From: Aphanomyces cochlioides | Lineage: Eukaryota > Oomycota > Saprolegniomycetes > Saprolegniales > Verrucalvaceae | Direction of reading: 5' to 3' | Assembly (NCBI GenBank): GCA_019828595.1 | Contig: JAHQRK010000006.1 | Span: 2,728,001 to 2,792,000, forward strand | DNA: 64,000 nt | Part shown: one piece after another, positions 10,481 to 21,862 of the stretch | How the letters are laid out: each line of letters opens with the position of its first letter | How positions within the stretch are numbered: the first letter of the stretch is position 1 | Program-made: the position numbers and the translations under genes | The notes under the pieces: generated by a model | The model's input: the letters and a program-made list of their open reading frames with translations, nothing else | What the model was told of the DNA's origin: nothing | Database searches by the model: none

Positions 10481-10864
10481 GTTAAAGCAAAACAAAGAAT
10501 GGTGACTTGTATTTAGTCATGGAATGCAAGACCAGAAGCTGTTGGCGTCCAGTTTATCCATGGCTCTTCCGCTGACAGGACAATTGAAGCGATAGAACTT
10601 ATTGACAATTCATCTCGAAATGGCTAGTTTATGGAGGAGAAAGGCAAGTCGCCCTCATTTGCAGAACAAATCGCAAAGATGGAACTGGTTGACGCTGTTT
10701 TCAATGATCATCCTCAATATCCATTGTATTGTCCTGGCAGTGCCCACGAGATAAAGTCTGACCAAATGAATTCAAATTTTAGTTCTATCGAACTGCAGCC
10801 GACGTAGAAATTAACACCGACACGCTATGGAAAGTAGGCATCGCTGTCAACATCCTCAAAAAGA

Positions 10865-11221
10865 CTAACGTGAACGGGCTTCCAACCATACTTTTCTTGC
10901 GTCCATCGACTTGTTCGTGCGACGTCCGTTCCTACAAAGCCGCCAAACCATCCAAAGTGCTCGACAGCCTCTTCCGGCGTCTTGCTCACACAAGTCGTGG
11001 TTGAATCCGAGATAAATCACAGCATCCGCATTCGCCGCTCCAGCACGCAAACTATCCAAGTCGTCGAGGTCGCCCTTGTGGACATTGGCTCCAGCCTTGA
11101 TCAAAGCATCAGCAGATGCTTGCGATCGTGCAAGTCCAGTGACTTGATGTCCCGCTCGGAGGAGTTCTTGCACGACAGCAGAGCCAACAAAACCCTTCGA
11201 ACCCGTCACGAAGATCTTCAT
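10865..11221 (-). pseudogene. NAD-dependent epimerase-like gene, internally deleted copy
   Basis: The first ~75 codons match the epimerase family: Rossmann start [20 protein letters not shown] (GxxGFxG), then ADALIKAGA. After GFNHD the sequence jumps to the C-terminal region (GCAAGACGCCGGAAGAGG, as at 20334) in a different frame, so codons of the middle ~155 residues are gone and the tail is out of frame. Not functional. It lies next to the inverted duplication shared with 20334-21571. Confidence 0.8.
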
Positions 11222-11287
11222 GTTTTCAAGTCAATTCCAAAATGATCACTGAAGTAGTAGATAAGTCGGGCATTGTTTCGTATATGT

Positions 11288-11312
11288 TTCGTATCGTTGT
11301 CGTGGATACGAA
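11288..11312. promoter_or_regulatory. Inverted-repeat element upstream of epimerase copy
   Basis: TTCGTATC and GATACGAA separated by 9 nt, 67 nt upstream of the ATG of the deleted epimerase copy. The same dyad sits at equivalent places before three other copies (12632, 37690, 45432). A conserved dyad of this size is what a dimeric DNA-binding regulator would recognise; that function is inference. Confidence 0.55.
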
Positions 11313-11763
11313 TCAGTTGAGTAGTCTGATCGTACGCAACGAATCTTTGCACGATGATCAATTGGAATATTTCCGCTTGACACGAGTTCATCAGTGGGAT
11401 GGTGTTGTTTGCTGTCGTGGAATGCAAGAAGAGCTGGTTTGACATCGTTGCAGTCGTTTCAAATTGACCAGAAACCATGATCAACAGAAATGGGAATGGT
11501 CCCCCTCAGCCACAAATTCCTCGAAAACATGCTTCGACATCTCCCAACCTGTGTCGTCAAGGCAAGCATATCCAAAAGCTTACACGTGATGGATGAATCA
11601 ATTTTGAATAGATGACAATTGTTGAATTCCATCACATTAGATTGACAGATCTTTCATTAGACAATCAAACATGATATGAGGATGACGGCATGCGCTGCTT
11701 TTTATGGAGTGCAATAATTCTTCAGTTCAATTGATCACATCGTGTTGAATCGATTATACAGTT

Positions 11764-12192
11764 CTAGTAGATACCACCTCCATATCCACCACCATAGCGT
11801 CCAATGCCACCGCGGCCAACATAGTTTCCATATCCCCCGCCGCGGCCATAGCTGCCAAATCCGCTTCCACCAAACCCACCAACATAATTGCCGTATCCAC
11901 TGCCATAATGACCATACTCGTTTCCGCTTGGTCCATATTGTCCATAGGGTCCATAGCCCACCGATTCATGACGTGGTGGTCCGTGCGCATCATGGCCACC
12001 ATAGTTTGGATCATGGTACTTGTCTTTTTTCACGGAGTGGCCTTCACCATGCTTGGACTCTTGAGGCAATGAAAACGATGTCGATGCTGCGTCGGTAGAT
12101 GGATTGGCTGCCGTTGATGAAAGAGTGTCAGCTTGCACATTTGCCAGTAGAATCATCGTCGTCGCGGCAATCTTGAGAGCAGTGGCAAACAT
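11764..12192 (-). CDS. Secreted Gly/Tyr-rich protein, family member 4
   Basis: 142 residues. Leader MFATALKIAATTMILLANVQ, Ser/Thr/Asp-rich segment, HDPNYGGHDAHGPPRHES, then Gly/Tyr-rich units and the tail GRYGGGYGGGIY. Nearly identical to the copy at 22894-23325, which lies in the same orientation. The frame is open upstream to an ATG at 12270, but the ATG at 12192 gives the family's leader directly. Confidence 0.75.
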   Translation of the reverse strand: MFATALKIAATTMILLANVQADTLSSTAANPSTDAASTSFSLPQESKHGEGHSVKKDKYHDPNYGGHDAHGPPRHESVGYGPYGQYGPSGNEYGHYGSGYGNYVGGFGGSGFGSYGRGGGYGNYVGRGGIGRYGGGYGGGIY

Positions 12193-12631
12193 GTCGAAAG
12201 TGTCGAGCAAAACACAGAATGAATCGTGGACATGAAGGCGAAGCCTCGATTTCAACCGTAGACATTCCATGTCTAGTTTATATAAGCCCTGTCAAGTAAG
12301 TGTCCATAGTGACAAATGTTCATTCTATTAGCTTTGATGCTGAAGTCGAGAAAGAATCTTGACAAGACAGAATAGACGAGCTCCTGGTAGATATCGCTGA
12401 TAACTCTAGAATGCACCCGTGGTAGGATGGAGAGCAAAGCAAATTCACGAACAAGGAAGGCGGCATGGACACTCCAACCCAAGCGTTCCCTGTCTCGTTG
12501 ATATGAGTGACTCGGGCAATATCCTTTGCTTGGCTACACGCAAGTGGACTAGGCAAGCTTTGGCTGTACATCTTGCATAACTCGATTGAATAGGCATGTA
12601 GACAGGAAAAACGATCAGACTACTCAACTGA

Positions 12632-12656
12632 TTCGTATCCACGACAACGATACGAA
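12632..12656. promoter_or_regulatory. Inverted-repeat element upstream of split epimerase
   Basis: TTCGTATC-N9-GATACGAA, 87 nt before the ATG at 12743, within a ~50-bp block also containing GACTACTCAACTGA that recurs before the 11221 and 45544 copies. See the companion sites. Confidence 0.55.
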
Positions 12657-13068
12657 ACATATTCGTTGCCTCACTGGCATAGATAAGTCGGGCATTGTTT
12701 CGTATGCTCCTTCGGTGATCATTTTGGAATTGACTTGAAAACATGAAGATCTTCGTGACGGGTTCGAAGGGTTTTGTTGGCTCTGATGTCGTGCAAGAAC
12801 TCCTCCGAGCGGGACATCAAGTCACTGGACTTGCACGATCGCAAGCATCTGCTGATGCTTTGATCAAGGCTGGAGCCAACGACCTCGACGACTTGGATAG
12901 TTTGCGTGCTGGAGCGGCGAATGCGGATGCTGTGATTTATCTCGGATTCAACCACGACTTCTCCAAGTACACGGAAAACTGGACGGCGGACGATCGTGCA
13001 ATTCGTACGTTAGGAGAAAGCTTGGCTGGATCGAATCGCTTGTTGATTGTGACGTCGGGCATGGTAGC

Positions 13069-13331
13069 TGTAACCGTGCCATGTCTGGCAGGTACATAAG
13101 ATGAGGGCGCGGTCTGCGCATTGACCTGGCGCCCTGCAGTAGCGGTTCCCCGCGCTCTGCTGTGTGAACGACTGGCCTTGGGAGGCCACAGAAGTTGAAG
13201 CTCCTAGTGAGGCTGTGCGATTGCCAACGAGAAACAAGACAGGAATGAGACTTAGGTTGCTTTAACTTTAATTCACTCTTACACTTCAGTCGCAGTTCAC
13301 ACGCGCCTGGTATCCTCTGCGCCCAGTTACA
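13069..13331 (+). repeat. 5' LTR (263 bp)
   Basis: Begins TGTAACCGTGCC and ends CCCAGTTACA. It differs from the 3' LTR by only a few small indels (a dinucleotide in GAGGG(AG)CGCGG and a TACA/- difference near 13293), which argues for a recent insertion. Confidence 0.92.
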
Positions 13332-13360
13332 CCTGGTAGCACTCTAGTTCGTCCTGGACC

Positions 13361-14498
13361 ATGGACGCTGCGCCCGCGACGTCGACAATCGACGTTTCGC
13401 ACTTTTCACCGGAACAGCAAGCTACTCTGACCGAGCTGCTTCGCTCGATCCCCGAAAACATCGTTCGGGGATTGTTCAGTGGGGTGAACCCTCAAGACCA
13501 GATTATGGTCATTGAGAGCTACCGCCTGCATGGCGAAGCAACCGCGCAGACAGCGGCCCATGCCGCTGCGCAACGCACTCAAGAAGAGGCGGCTTTTCTC
13601 TACGAAGCAGACCTGTTGAAGGCAATGACGAGAATTGCCGGCCTTGAAGAGTCCAACAGGAACCTGGCTAGTCAAGCCAGACGACCAGAACCCCCCTCAT
13701 CGGGGATTGACGACATCTTTATTGACTCCAGTGCGTCGCGCGACCGACCTCTTAAGCTCGAAGTGTCAAAGTATGGCGGTGCCGCGGACGAGCACCTGTT
13801 CCGCTGGGTTTCCGAAGTGAAGCTTGCCCCGCGCCCAGCTCGTAACGAACGAGACACTGCGCGTTGCTTTCGCGCTATCTAACTTGCAAGGACGAGCCCG
13901 GGATTGGGCCTACAACCTTCACATGTTGGACGACGGGGCTTTCCCCACGTTCGAATCCTTGGTTGAACAACTCAAGGAGCAGTACATTCACTCGAACGTC
14001 GAAATGCGCTATCGCGCAAAGTTCAACCAAGCCAAACAAGGCAAGGGGACTATTCAGGAGTATGTGAACGAACTTCGTTCCATCCTCGGGTCCTTCGAGA
14101 ACTCCTACAAGATCGACGAGATCGGTCGAATCTCGGTCTTTATGTACGGCCTAAATCAAGGCCCAGCTCGTGACGAGCTCTTCCATTTGCAGCCTCAAAG
14201 GTTCAATGAGGCAATCAGCATCGCGCTGAACACGAAACATTCGCGCGGCTTGGCGCGCTCTTCCGGCGGACCTCCCGATGTCTCAGCCGACATGGAGATC
14301 TCGCGCATGGAAGCGGCCTCTGGTGAAGAGCGCCGCTGTTTCAATTGTGGCCAGACAGGTAACTTCGCAAGAAAATGCCCTCGGCCTTCACAGGCGAGGA
14401 AGAACCCGAATTATTCCCCACACCGCTCGCGCGGTGGCGCCTATCGTGGGCGTGGGCGTGGCTATGGCCATCACCAGGGGAAAGAGAACTCCCAGTAG
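13361..14498 (+). pseudogene. gag with CCHC zinc knuckle, one frameshift
   Basis: Reading starts at ATG 13361. The frame shifts near 13830 (13361-13882 to 13824-14498). The capsid-like part contains HLFRWVSEVKLA and ARDWAYNLHML, then a region ending EEYIHSNV-like, and the nucleocapsid knuckle CFNCGQTGNFARKC followed by a basic RGGAYRGRGRGYG tail. It overlaps the start of the pol reading. Confidence 0.8.
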
Positions 14499-15364
14499 GC
14501 GCGGGGCGACCTACTGGGACAACTCTAGGCTCTGATGAAGAGCGTTCCGGCATACCGCCTGTTCGTCAGAACCTAGCCTCTGACACATTACTGTGTCAAT
14601 TTGGACAGCATACTACGATGCTGCATGTCGAGATGCCCGTGGAGGGCTTCTCCCGAAAGCTCCGAGTCTTAATCGACTGTGGAGCGTCGAAGAATTTTGC
14701 CCGTCGACAGACGCTCGAAGAGAATGCGAGCCTCTATGCCGAGGTCGACAGCGGCACGTCTCTGACTGAGACAGTGCGCGTCAAGTTGGGTGATGGGTCG
14801 GTAGTGACCGCACCCAAGAGATCAGTGCGCCTGTTAACACAGGTTGGCACGTTCGGTAGTCTGGAAGACTACTTCGTTATAGAACTAGATGAGCGCTGGG
14901 ACCTCATCCTACGCATGGGTTGGTTGGAGAAACACCAGCCCTGCATAAACTGGCGGGCCAAGACCATCCATGAGGTCGGCCCCGACTTTCTCAAAAGCCA
15001 TATGGGCATGGAGAGTAATGAGCCCATCCCCTCGCCAGCGGGCGATGAGCAGTTAGCTACGCTGCGTCAGCTCCCGGCTACGGGAAAGTCGACACGCCAG
15101 GGCGGTCCTATGTCTTCCAAGGAAGATATCGCCCGTCGGGCCTTCAACAACACTTGGGCAAACACCCTACGGACTGGGTTGCCTGTGTACAAGAGGAATG
15201 CCCAACGGACCGGGCTTAAAGTCTCCTTCGCGAGTGCACCGACGGACCGAGTGCACGGAGACGTGATTGTTGAAGAGGATGCGTTGGAACGCAGTCCTAT
15301 GCCGACGCTGCCCGTGTCTGGGCGCGTCTTGTTGAAGATGTCATTTTGTCGCATTGCGACTTGA
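14375..15364 (+). pseudogene. pol, aspartic protease region
   Basis: The frame contains LIDCGASKNFARR, the retroviral-type protease active site with DCG in place of the usual DTG/DSG, followed by a conserved DLILRMGWLEKHQP strand. The first residues of this frame overlap gag, so the true pol entry is probably by frameshift or is lost. Stops at 15364; the next pol segment is in another frame (15346-15687). Confidence 0.7.
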
Positions 15365-15665
15365 CTGAGCTACCGAAGACAGCTGAAGAAATATGCAAGC
15401 TCGAAGAGATGAGCTTTGCCGAGTTTAGAAGTGCTCTGCGCTCCCAGCGCATCACCAGTATCGCAGTGATACAGAGTGTCGATGAGATTGACCTCTATAC
15501 GACGTCCGCGGAGGATCCGGACGTAGCTGGCGAGACACCGCCAGCACAATCTCGCGTCTGGGATAGGCTCCGAACGAGCCCGTTTTACCCCCTCGTGAAG
15601 GAATACAGGAATACGAGGATATCTTCCCGGAGGAAGTTCCCGCGAGACTGCCCAAGGACAAGGGC

Positions 15666-16748
15666 GTGCGTCATGAGATTGACTTGACGCCAGAGACAAA
15701 GTGGTGTGTCACTCGACAGTGGCCACTACCACGTGAGCAAGTCGAGTTCATCGACTATTTCTTCGCCGCACGCAAGAAGGCGGGGCACGTACGGGAGAGT
15801 ACGTCGCCACACTCGAGTCCGACCTTCTGCGTCAAGAAGCCTAGCGGCTCTTGGCGAATCGTTCATGCTTATAACAAGCTGAACGCAGCCACCATCCCGG
15901 CGCAAACGCCGATTCCCAGGAAAGATGTCATCATTGACAGCATGGGTGGCTCGACGATCTTTTCAACGATCGATCTGCGCGATGGATTCTATCAAATCCT
16001 CATGCGCGCATGTGACATTCCCAAGACAGCTGTCTCGACGCCATCGGGCATGCTGTGGGAGTGGCTGGTGATGCCACAAGGGCTCGCTAATGCCCCAGCG
16101 ACCTTCAACCGAATGGTCACGCAAAAGTTGCGCCCGCTGCGCGACTTTGCGCCGTCGTACTTCGACGACATATACGTGCACAGCCGTGCAGACAAGAATC
16201 GCACCGACGTGCAAGTCCATTTTGGACACCTGCGGCAGGACTTTCAGACGCTGCGAGACGCAGGATTGTATGCCAACTTACAGAAGTGTATGTTCGGCGT
16301 TGCAGAAATACCCGTACTCGGAGAGTACGTTGGTATCAATGGATGTCGGCCAGACCCGGCAAATGTCACCACGATCACAACTTGGCCTGTCCCGGCCACT
16401 GTGACAGAGCTCCGCAGCTGGCTTGGTCTTGCGACCTACCTACACAAGTTTTCAAAGAACTTTGCCGACATCGCAACGCCGCTGACGCGGCTACTAATGA
16501 AGGATGTCCAGTGGGACTGGACACAAGAATGTCAAGAGGCTTTTGACGGCATCAAAGCCAGCCTCACGCAAGCGCCGATCCTGGCGTTGCCTGACTTCAA
16601 TCGACCATTCTCGGTCGTCTGTGATGCATCTGTGCGAGCAATAGGTTGCTGCCTCATGCAAAAGGATGACGAGGGTCTTGACCGACCCGTCTCCTATAGT
16701 CACGGCAGCTGCGCGCTGCTGAGCGCAACTGTCCGGTCCAAGACCTAG
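15666..16748 (+). pseudogene. pol, reverse transcriptase region
   Basis: Fingers-palm-thumb RT of Ty3/gypsy type: PSGSWRIVHAYNKLN, TIDLRDGFYQI (101-111), MPQGLANAPATFNRM, and the catalytic YFDD at 165-168 (YFDDIYVHS). The RNase H start VCDASVRAIGCCL is in frame at about 320, after which the frame is lost and RNase H continues in pieces (DHASLRT-like, then RWLAFFAEYNM near 16885). Confidence 0.85.
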
Positions 16749-16918
16749 AATTACTGGCCATGAAATACGCCTTGGTCTAATTCCGCATCTACCTTCTCGG
16801 CTCAAAGCCGTTTACGGTATACACGGATCACGCGTCCTTACGGACTGCTGTGAACTCGCCGCCATCTCTGACCGGATGGCCAGGTGGCTCGCGTTTTTCG
16901 CGGAATACAACATGACTG

Positions 16919-18310
16919 TTGAGTACAAACCAGGTCGTACCAACGTCATTGCAGACGCGCTGTCGCGCCGTCCATGCAGAGGAGGAACCTCCCTGCCTGT
17001 CTGCCTTATCCGAAGTCCGTTCGGACTTGTTTGATCGCATTCGAGGAGCGTACAGCCTCGATCCTGCCCTTAGCCGGACGATTGATGCCATTGCCGCTGG
17101 CAAATCGCTTTCCACCAAGGTAGTCCAGATCGGACGTTTCACCTTCCACGACGATTTGTTGTGGTATTCAGTCACTCCGGGGGACGCCCCACGAGTGGCT
17201 GTGCCGTGCGACCCGACCCTCCGTGCGGAGATCATCCGCGAATTTCACGACACCCCGAGCGGCGGCCATTTTGGCCGCGAGAAGACATATCTGTCCGTCG
17301 CCCGTTCATTTTGGTGGCCTCGCCTGTATAAGGCGGTGGCACGTTTTGTCGCATCGTGTGGCGTATGTCAGGCCGTCAAGGCCGCCCCACACTCACAGGC
17401 TCCGCTACAGAGCCTCGACGTCCCACTGGAACTGTGGGAGTCCGTCAGCATGGACTTCATTTTTGGCTTGCCCAGTGACAAGTCGGGCAATAGGGGTATC
17501 TTCACCCTTGTCGATCGCGCATCCAAGTACCTGATCGCGCTGCCTGTTAAGGCATCCATCACGGCGGAGCAGTCAGCTCGCCTTTTCTTTGACAACGTCT
17601 ATTGTCATTTTGGACTCCCGTCCAGTATCGTCTCCTATCGAGACCCTCGGTTTACGTCCCATTTTTGGCGAGCGCTGTTCGCGCTCTGCGGGACGACGTT
17701 AAACATGTCCAGCTCGGACCATCCTGAGTCTGATGGTCAGACCGAACGCGCGAATCGCGTTCTCGAAGACATCCTTCGAAGCTATGCCTTGTCTAGGCCG
17801 AAAACATGGAGTTCCATGTTGCCAACAGCGTGTTTTGCCTACAACACGTCTGTTCATGCGTCAACAGGCTTGACGCCCTTCTACGTGGTGCATTTGAAGC
17901 ACCCGCGGCTTCCCACGGACGTGAACCGTCCTGTTTTAAGTGTGGGAGGAATCTCCGATGACGTTCCGCGGCGGACAGCCGCTTCTGTCGAACATTTCGC
18001 GTCGTCGCGCGAATCATTGTTACTGCGCCTACGCGAGAATATCGCCAGTGCTCAAGCGAAACAGGCCCGTCAGGCCAACAAACACAACCGAGGAAATACA
18101 AATGTGTATTCGGTTAACGACCTAGTCTACGTGCATCGGTCGGTCGTGAAAGGACCTAGCGGCCCTTCGAAGCTTCGCTGCGCTTGGTTGGGGCCATTCC
18201 CTATTCGTAACGTTACTAGTCCAGTGGACTACGAGCTCGAACTGCCCGATGACTGGGACATCCATCCCGTCATCTACACGGGCAAGCTCAAGAGACACAT
18301 ACCTCAGGAT
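16919..18310 (+). pseudogene. pol, integrase region with a catalytic Asp changed to Tyr
   Basis: HHCC zinc domain with His110, His117, Cys147 and Cys150. The rve core has Asp179 in SMDFIFGLP and Glu276 in SDGQTERANR, but where the family has SDRDPRF this copy reads SYRDPRF (Tyr240, codon TAT 17636-17638). A C-terminal WLGPFPI...YELELPDDWDIHPVIY segment ends near 18310; the frame stays open to 18835 but that stretch overlaps an antisense gene and is probably incidental. Confidence 0.8.
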
Positions 18311-18314
18311 GCGG

Positions 18315-19578
18315 TTACCCCTTCTTCAGTTCCTCAAACGGAACGTAGTCCTGTTGGATCTTCGAGTAGAGCGCTTGAAGATGCGCGTCCACACGATCTC
18401 TCTCCTTCGCGAGACGCTCAACAAGTAGCTCGAGCTTCGAGCTCTTCTTGTAAAAACATTCACGGTGAACATCCATCGCGCGGGCCTAGTTCTTCAAGCC
18501 CTCGGCGGTCGCCGCGTGTTGCTCGCAGAACTTCGACATCTTATCGAAGCGCGATTGCAAGTCACGACGCTTCTCGCGCTCAGTCTGGAGCTCATCTTGA
18601 AGGTCCTGAAGCCGACCTTCAAACTCCTGTTCGGAGCAAGTTGGCGGGTCAGCTCCGCAACTTCATCACGCAGCTGGTACAGATGTTCGTCCAGCGCATA
18701 TCGCAGGCGGTCCCGACTCGGACTACGCCCCGCCTCTCGGTGCGCGGATTGTCACGCAGCGCTGTGGCCAGCACGGCCGCGAGTATCGCCTCCTGGCGCA
18801 AAATTCGGAGGCGGCTCCTACGAACACATGGGTGAGAGAAGCGGACCTTGGTCCAGACTCACATAGACTACTCTCAGCTTTTGGTACGCGACAGCGATCG
18901 CTCCGACAGTCTCGGCAGCGAGGTGTACCTTCAAGCCATGACGCTCACGCGCGAAATTAACGACACATTCTTGGAACTTGGCGTAGTTGTGGGGCCACGT
19001 CGTGGTATCAAGCGACATACGCGCTAGCATTCGTTTGGCCCATATGGCCACGTACTCAAATTTCGTTTCATCCCGCAAGGGAGAAATAGGTACAAACGCG
19101 GGCATACCACCAAAGCGGCGCTGGTCTTGTCGGATCGAAGGCCATTCGGCCATATCGACGATGACGGGGTTGCAGGTTTCCCAAAAAGTCACTCCGAAGG
19201 CAACCCCGCCGCAAAATCACTTTTTGAATCGCCGCGCTGGCGAGAAGGCTGTTGTGCCAACAAATCTCGAAACGAGCCCGGATCGGGCGTGCCACTGCGA
19301 GAGGCTGTGAAGCCTGGCATTTGATCAAAGGTCAGATCGCATCCTGTGTCGGATGCCTGACACCGCGCGTGGACACCACCGCCAAGTCGAGTTTGTCCCT
19401 CACGGATCCAAAGGTTCTCAAGGTATTTGGCGCGCCCCTGCGCCGGCGCTGCGATTTGCTCGCGACTGCCCAGATCGGGCGAGGGCGGCGTGTACTCGTA
19501 ATCGACCTCTTCGTCGGCGTACATTTTCGAAAATGTTCCTGATTGGCTCAGTGAGAGCCAGTGTGATAGTTGGAACAC
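18315..19578 (-). pseudogene. Antisense accessory gene inside the gypsy element
   Basis: On the minus strand between integrase and the 3' LTR there is a protein-like reading: start near 19539 (MYADEEVDYEYTPPSPDL), a middle with FEYVAIWAKRMLARM and FQECVVNFARERHG (18818-19192), then long heptad-like coiled-coil stretches (LYQLRDEVAELTRQL; QDELQTEREKRRDLQSRF; KLELLVERLAKERDRV) ending at TAA 18315. It is broken by about three frameshifts and one in-frame TAG (18486-18488). The regular Glu/Lys/Leu heptads and stop-poor frames argue that this was a real gene. Antisense genes in this position are known in some plant gypsy elements. Confidence 0.6.
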
Positions 19579-19673
19579 ACCAGTCCCAGTTCAGCGGGAC
19601 TGTGAATGGATTGCCCCCAGTGAGGGAGGCATCTCTGCAAAGCTTACGGGCTTTCGCCCTAAGTGTGGGAGGA

Positions 19674-19935
19674 TGTAACCGTGCCATGTCTGGCAGGTAC
19701 ATAAGATGAGGGAGCGCGGTCTGCGCATTGACCTGGCGCCCTGCAGTAGCGGTTCCCCGCGCTCTGCTGTGTGAACGACTGGCCTTGGGAGGCCACAGAA
19801 GTTGAAGCTCCTAGTGAGGCTGTGCGATTGCCAACGAGAAACAAGACAGGAATGAGACTTAGGTTGCTTTAACTTTAATTCACTCTTCTTCAGTCGCAGT
19901 TCACACGCGCCTGGTATCCTCTGCGCCCAGTTACA
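19674..19935 (+). repeat. 3' LTR (262 bp)
   Basis: Near-identical to the 5' LTR. Preceded directly by the purine-rich GTGGGAGGA. Followed by the second GTAGC target copy. Confidence 0.92.
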
Positions 19936-20837
19936 GTAGCAAACCCAAGTGGCGACCATACTCCTGATGAGCTGGTCGGCGTGGTGCCTGGTGTTCAACC
20001 TCGTGGCGAGTCCGAAGTAGCAGCTGAAGGTGTCATCGCGACGGGTGTTCGTGTCGTCATTGTGGGACTTCCACCATCCTTTCATGGCGAAGGCGACAAG
20101 GGTTTCATCCCTCTCCTGATTTCCATTGCACGTGAAAAGGGTGTGGCTGCGTACGTTAGCGATGGAGACAACCGATGGCCAGCAGTCCACCGACTCGACG
20201 CGGCCGTCTCGTACCGCTTGGTCGTGGAGAAGTCAAGTAAGAGTGGTCGTGTGCATGCCATAGCTGATGAAGGCATTCCATTTCGTGAAATCGCCCTAGT
20301 CATTGCGAAGCGCGTCAACGTTCCAGTGGTAAGCAAGACGCCGGAAGAGGCTGTCGAGCACTTTGGATGGTTTGGCGGCTTTGCAGGAACGGACGTCGCA
20401 CGAACAAGTCGATGGACGCAAGAAAAGTATGGTTGGAAGCCCGTTCACGTTAGTCTTTTTGAGGATGTTGACAGCGATGCCTACTTTCCATAGCGTGTCG
20501 GTGTTAATTTCTACGTCGGCTGCAGTTCGATAGAACTAAAATTTGAATTCATTTGGTCAGACTTTATCTCGTGGGCACTGCCAGGACAATACAATGGATA
20601 TTGAGGATGATCATTGAAAACAGCGTCAACCAGTTCCATCTTTGCGATTTGTTCTGCAAATGAGGGCGACTTGCCTTTCTCCTCCATAAACTAGCCATTT
20701 CGAGATGAATTGTCAATAAGTTCTATCGCTTCAATTGTCCTGTCAGCGGAAGAGCCATGGATAAACTGGACGCCAACAGCTTCTGGTCTTGCATTCCATG
20801 ACTAAATACAAGTCACCATTCTTTGTTTTGCTTTAAC

Positions 20838-21320
20838 ATGCTTGCCACTGCCCTCAAACTTGTCGCGACGACGACGATGATTCTTCTGGCGCAAGGCCGA
20901 GCGGAGGGTCTTTCAACCACGGTGGCCAAACCGCCAGTCGACACAACCACGACTGCTTCTTCATACCCTCATGAGTTGAAGGATGAAGGCCACTCTGCGA
21001 AACAAGACTATCCGGGACACGAAGACAACTACTACGCCCCGAACTATGGTCATGATGTGTATGGTCCTCCTCGTCAAGAATCTTTGGGCTACGGAAGCTA
21101 TGGACAATATGGACCCAGTGGAAACGAGAATGGGCGTTTTGGTGGTGGATACGGCAACTATGGCGGCGGATATGGCAACTATGGCGGCGGATATGGCAAC
21201 TATGGTGGTAGCGGTTTTAGCAGCTATGGCCGAGGCGTCGGTGGAGGATACGCAAATCACGTTGGCGGTCGTGGCATTGGACGCTTTGGTGGTGGATATG
21301 GAGGTGGCAACTACTATTAG
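20838..21320 (+). CDS. Secreted Gly/Tyr-rich protein, family member 5 (identical to member 3)
   Basis: 160 residues, the same protein as the minus-strand gene at 9998-10480, with leader MLATALKLVATTTMILLAQG and GGGYGNY repeats. It lies in the inverted duplication arm that also includes the 3' part of the epimerase gene. Start at ATG 20838; the frame before it begins only with a TTG. Confidence 0.75.
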   Translation: MLATALKLVATTTMILLAQGRAEGLSTTVAKPPVDTTTTASSYPHELKDEGHSAKQDYPGHEDNYYAPNYGHDVYGPPRQESLGYGSYGQYGPSGNENGRFGGGYGNYGGGYGNYGGGYGNYGGSGFSSYGRGVGGGYANHVGGRGIGRFGGGYGGGNYY

Positions 21321-21570
21321 GACCATGTAATCGAATCAACACGAATGTGATTTACGAAAATCGACGACTTCATTTTTCATGACAAATAGAATTGGATTGA
21401 ACAGCAACTCCTTTGGAGAAATAGTACATAGAAGTTCAGCATACCCAAGCTGCGTCTGAAGTGGCTGGAGATGTCACCACCGGCACTGGAATGGACTCGT
21501 CGTGATTCCGTCTTCCACATTCCGTGAACTGTCAACAAGTCTGCTCTTTCTCCCCCAAGATCATTTGAAT

Positions 21571-21860
21571 CGCCTTGTGGTCGAAAACTCAAGTAATGAA
21601 GACAGCGTGGTGGTGCATGCGAACGAGTCAGCCACGATCTGGGACGTTAAAAATTGGGTCGCGACTGATCGTCCATGTGGTAGGCACAACTAGGGCCGGG
21701 GAGGCAGGTCATTTTGGTTGATTCCTTGAGCATAAGATGCCGACAACAAGTTGTGGGGGTAACACAACACCGATAGTAACCCAATACTCCCCAAAATTAC
21801 CCACAAAAAATTACCGTCCACAGACTTCAATGGAGGCAAACGGTTTATCCTCAAACTACT
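21571..21860. other. No gene seen
   Basis: Intergenic sequence after the right end of the inverted duplication. No repeat or coding signal found. Confidence 0.4.
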
Positions 21861-21862
21861 AC

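Larger units (their letters stand above)
13069..19935 (+). mobile_element. Ty3/gypsy LTR retrotransposon, complete but mutated
   Basis: Both LTRs are present (TGTAACCG...CAGTTACA), flanked by a 5-bp duplication GTAGC (13064-13068 and 19936-19940). The order gag, protease, RT, RNase H, integrase is the Ty3/gypsy order. A TGGTAGC primer-binding site starts two bases after the 5' LTR, fitting an initiator-Met-type tRNA end. GTGGGAGGA just before the 3' LTR is the polypurine tract. The gag and pol frames carry several frameshifts, so this copy is not autonomous. Confidence 0.9.
12743..20493 (+). pseudogene. NAD-dependent epimerase-like gene split by a Ty3/gypsy element
   Basis: Left part 12743-13068 gives the Rossmann N-terminus (GSKGFVG) to GMVA; right part 19936-20493 continues in frame from the duplicated GTAGC through [36 protein letters not shown], to DSDAYFP. 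The split parts together match the ~290-residue family (SDR oxidoreductases like bacterial NAD-dependent epimerase/dehydratases). A 12-bp deletion relative to the sister copies removes four codons after KAGAN. The gypsy insertion disrupts the gene, leaving at most a ~115-residue truncated product. Confidence 0.85.

Noticed and set aside
18310..18835. Extension of the gypsy integrase frame to 18835
   Set aside because: Ser/Arg-rich composition arises from reading the antisense coiled-coil gene backwards; the integrase C-terminus ends near 18310.
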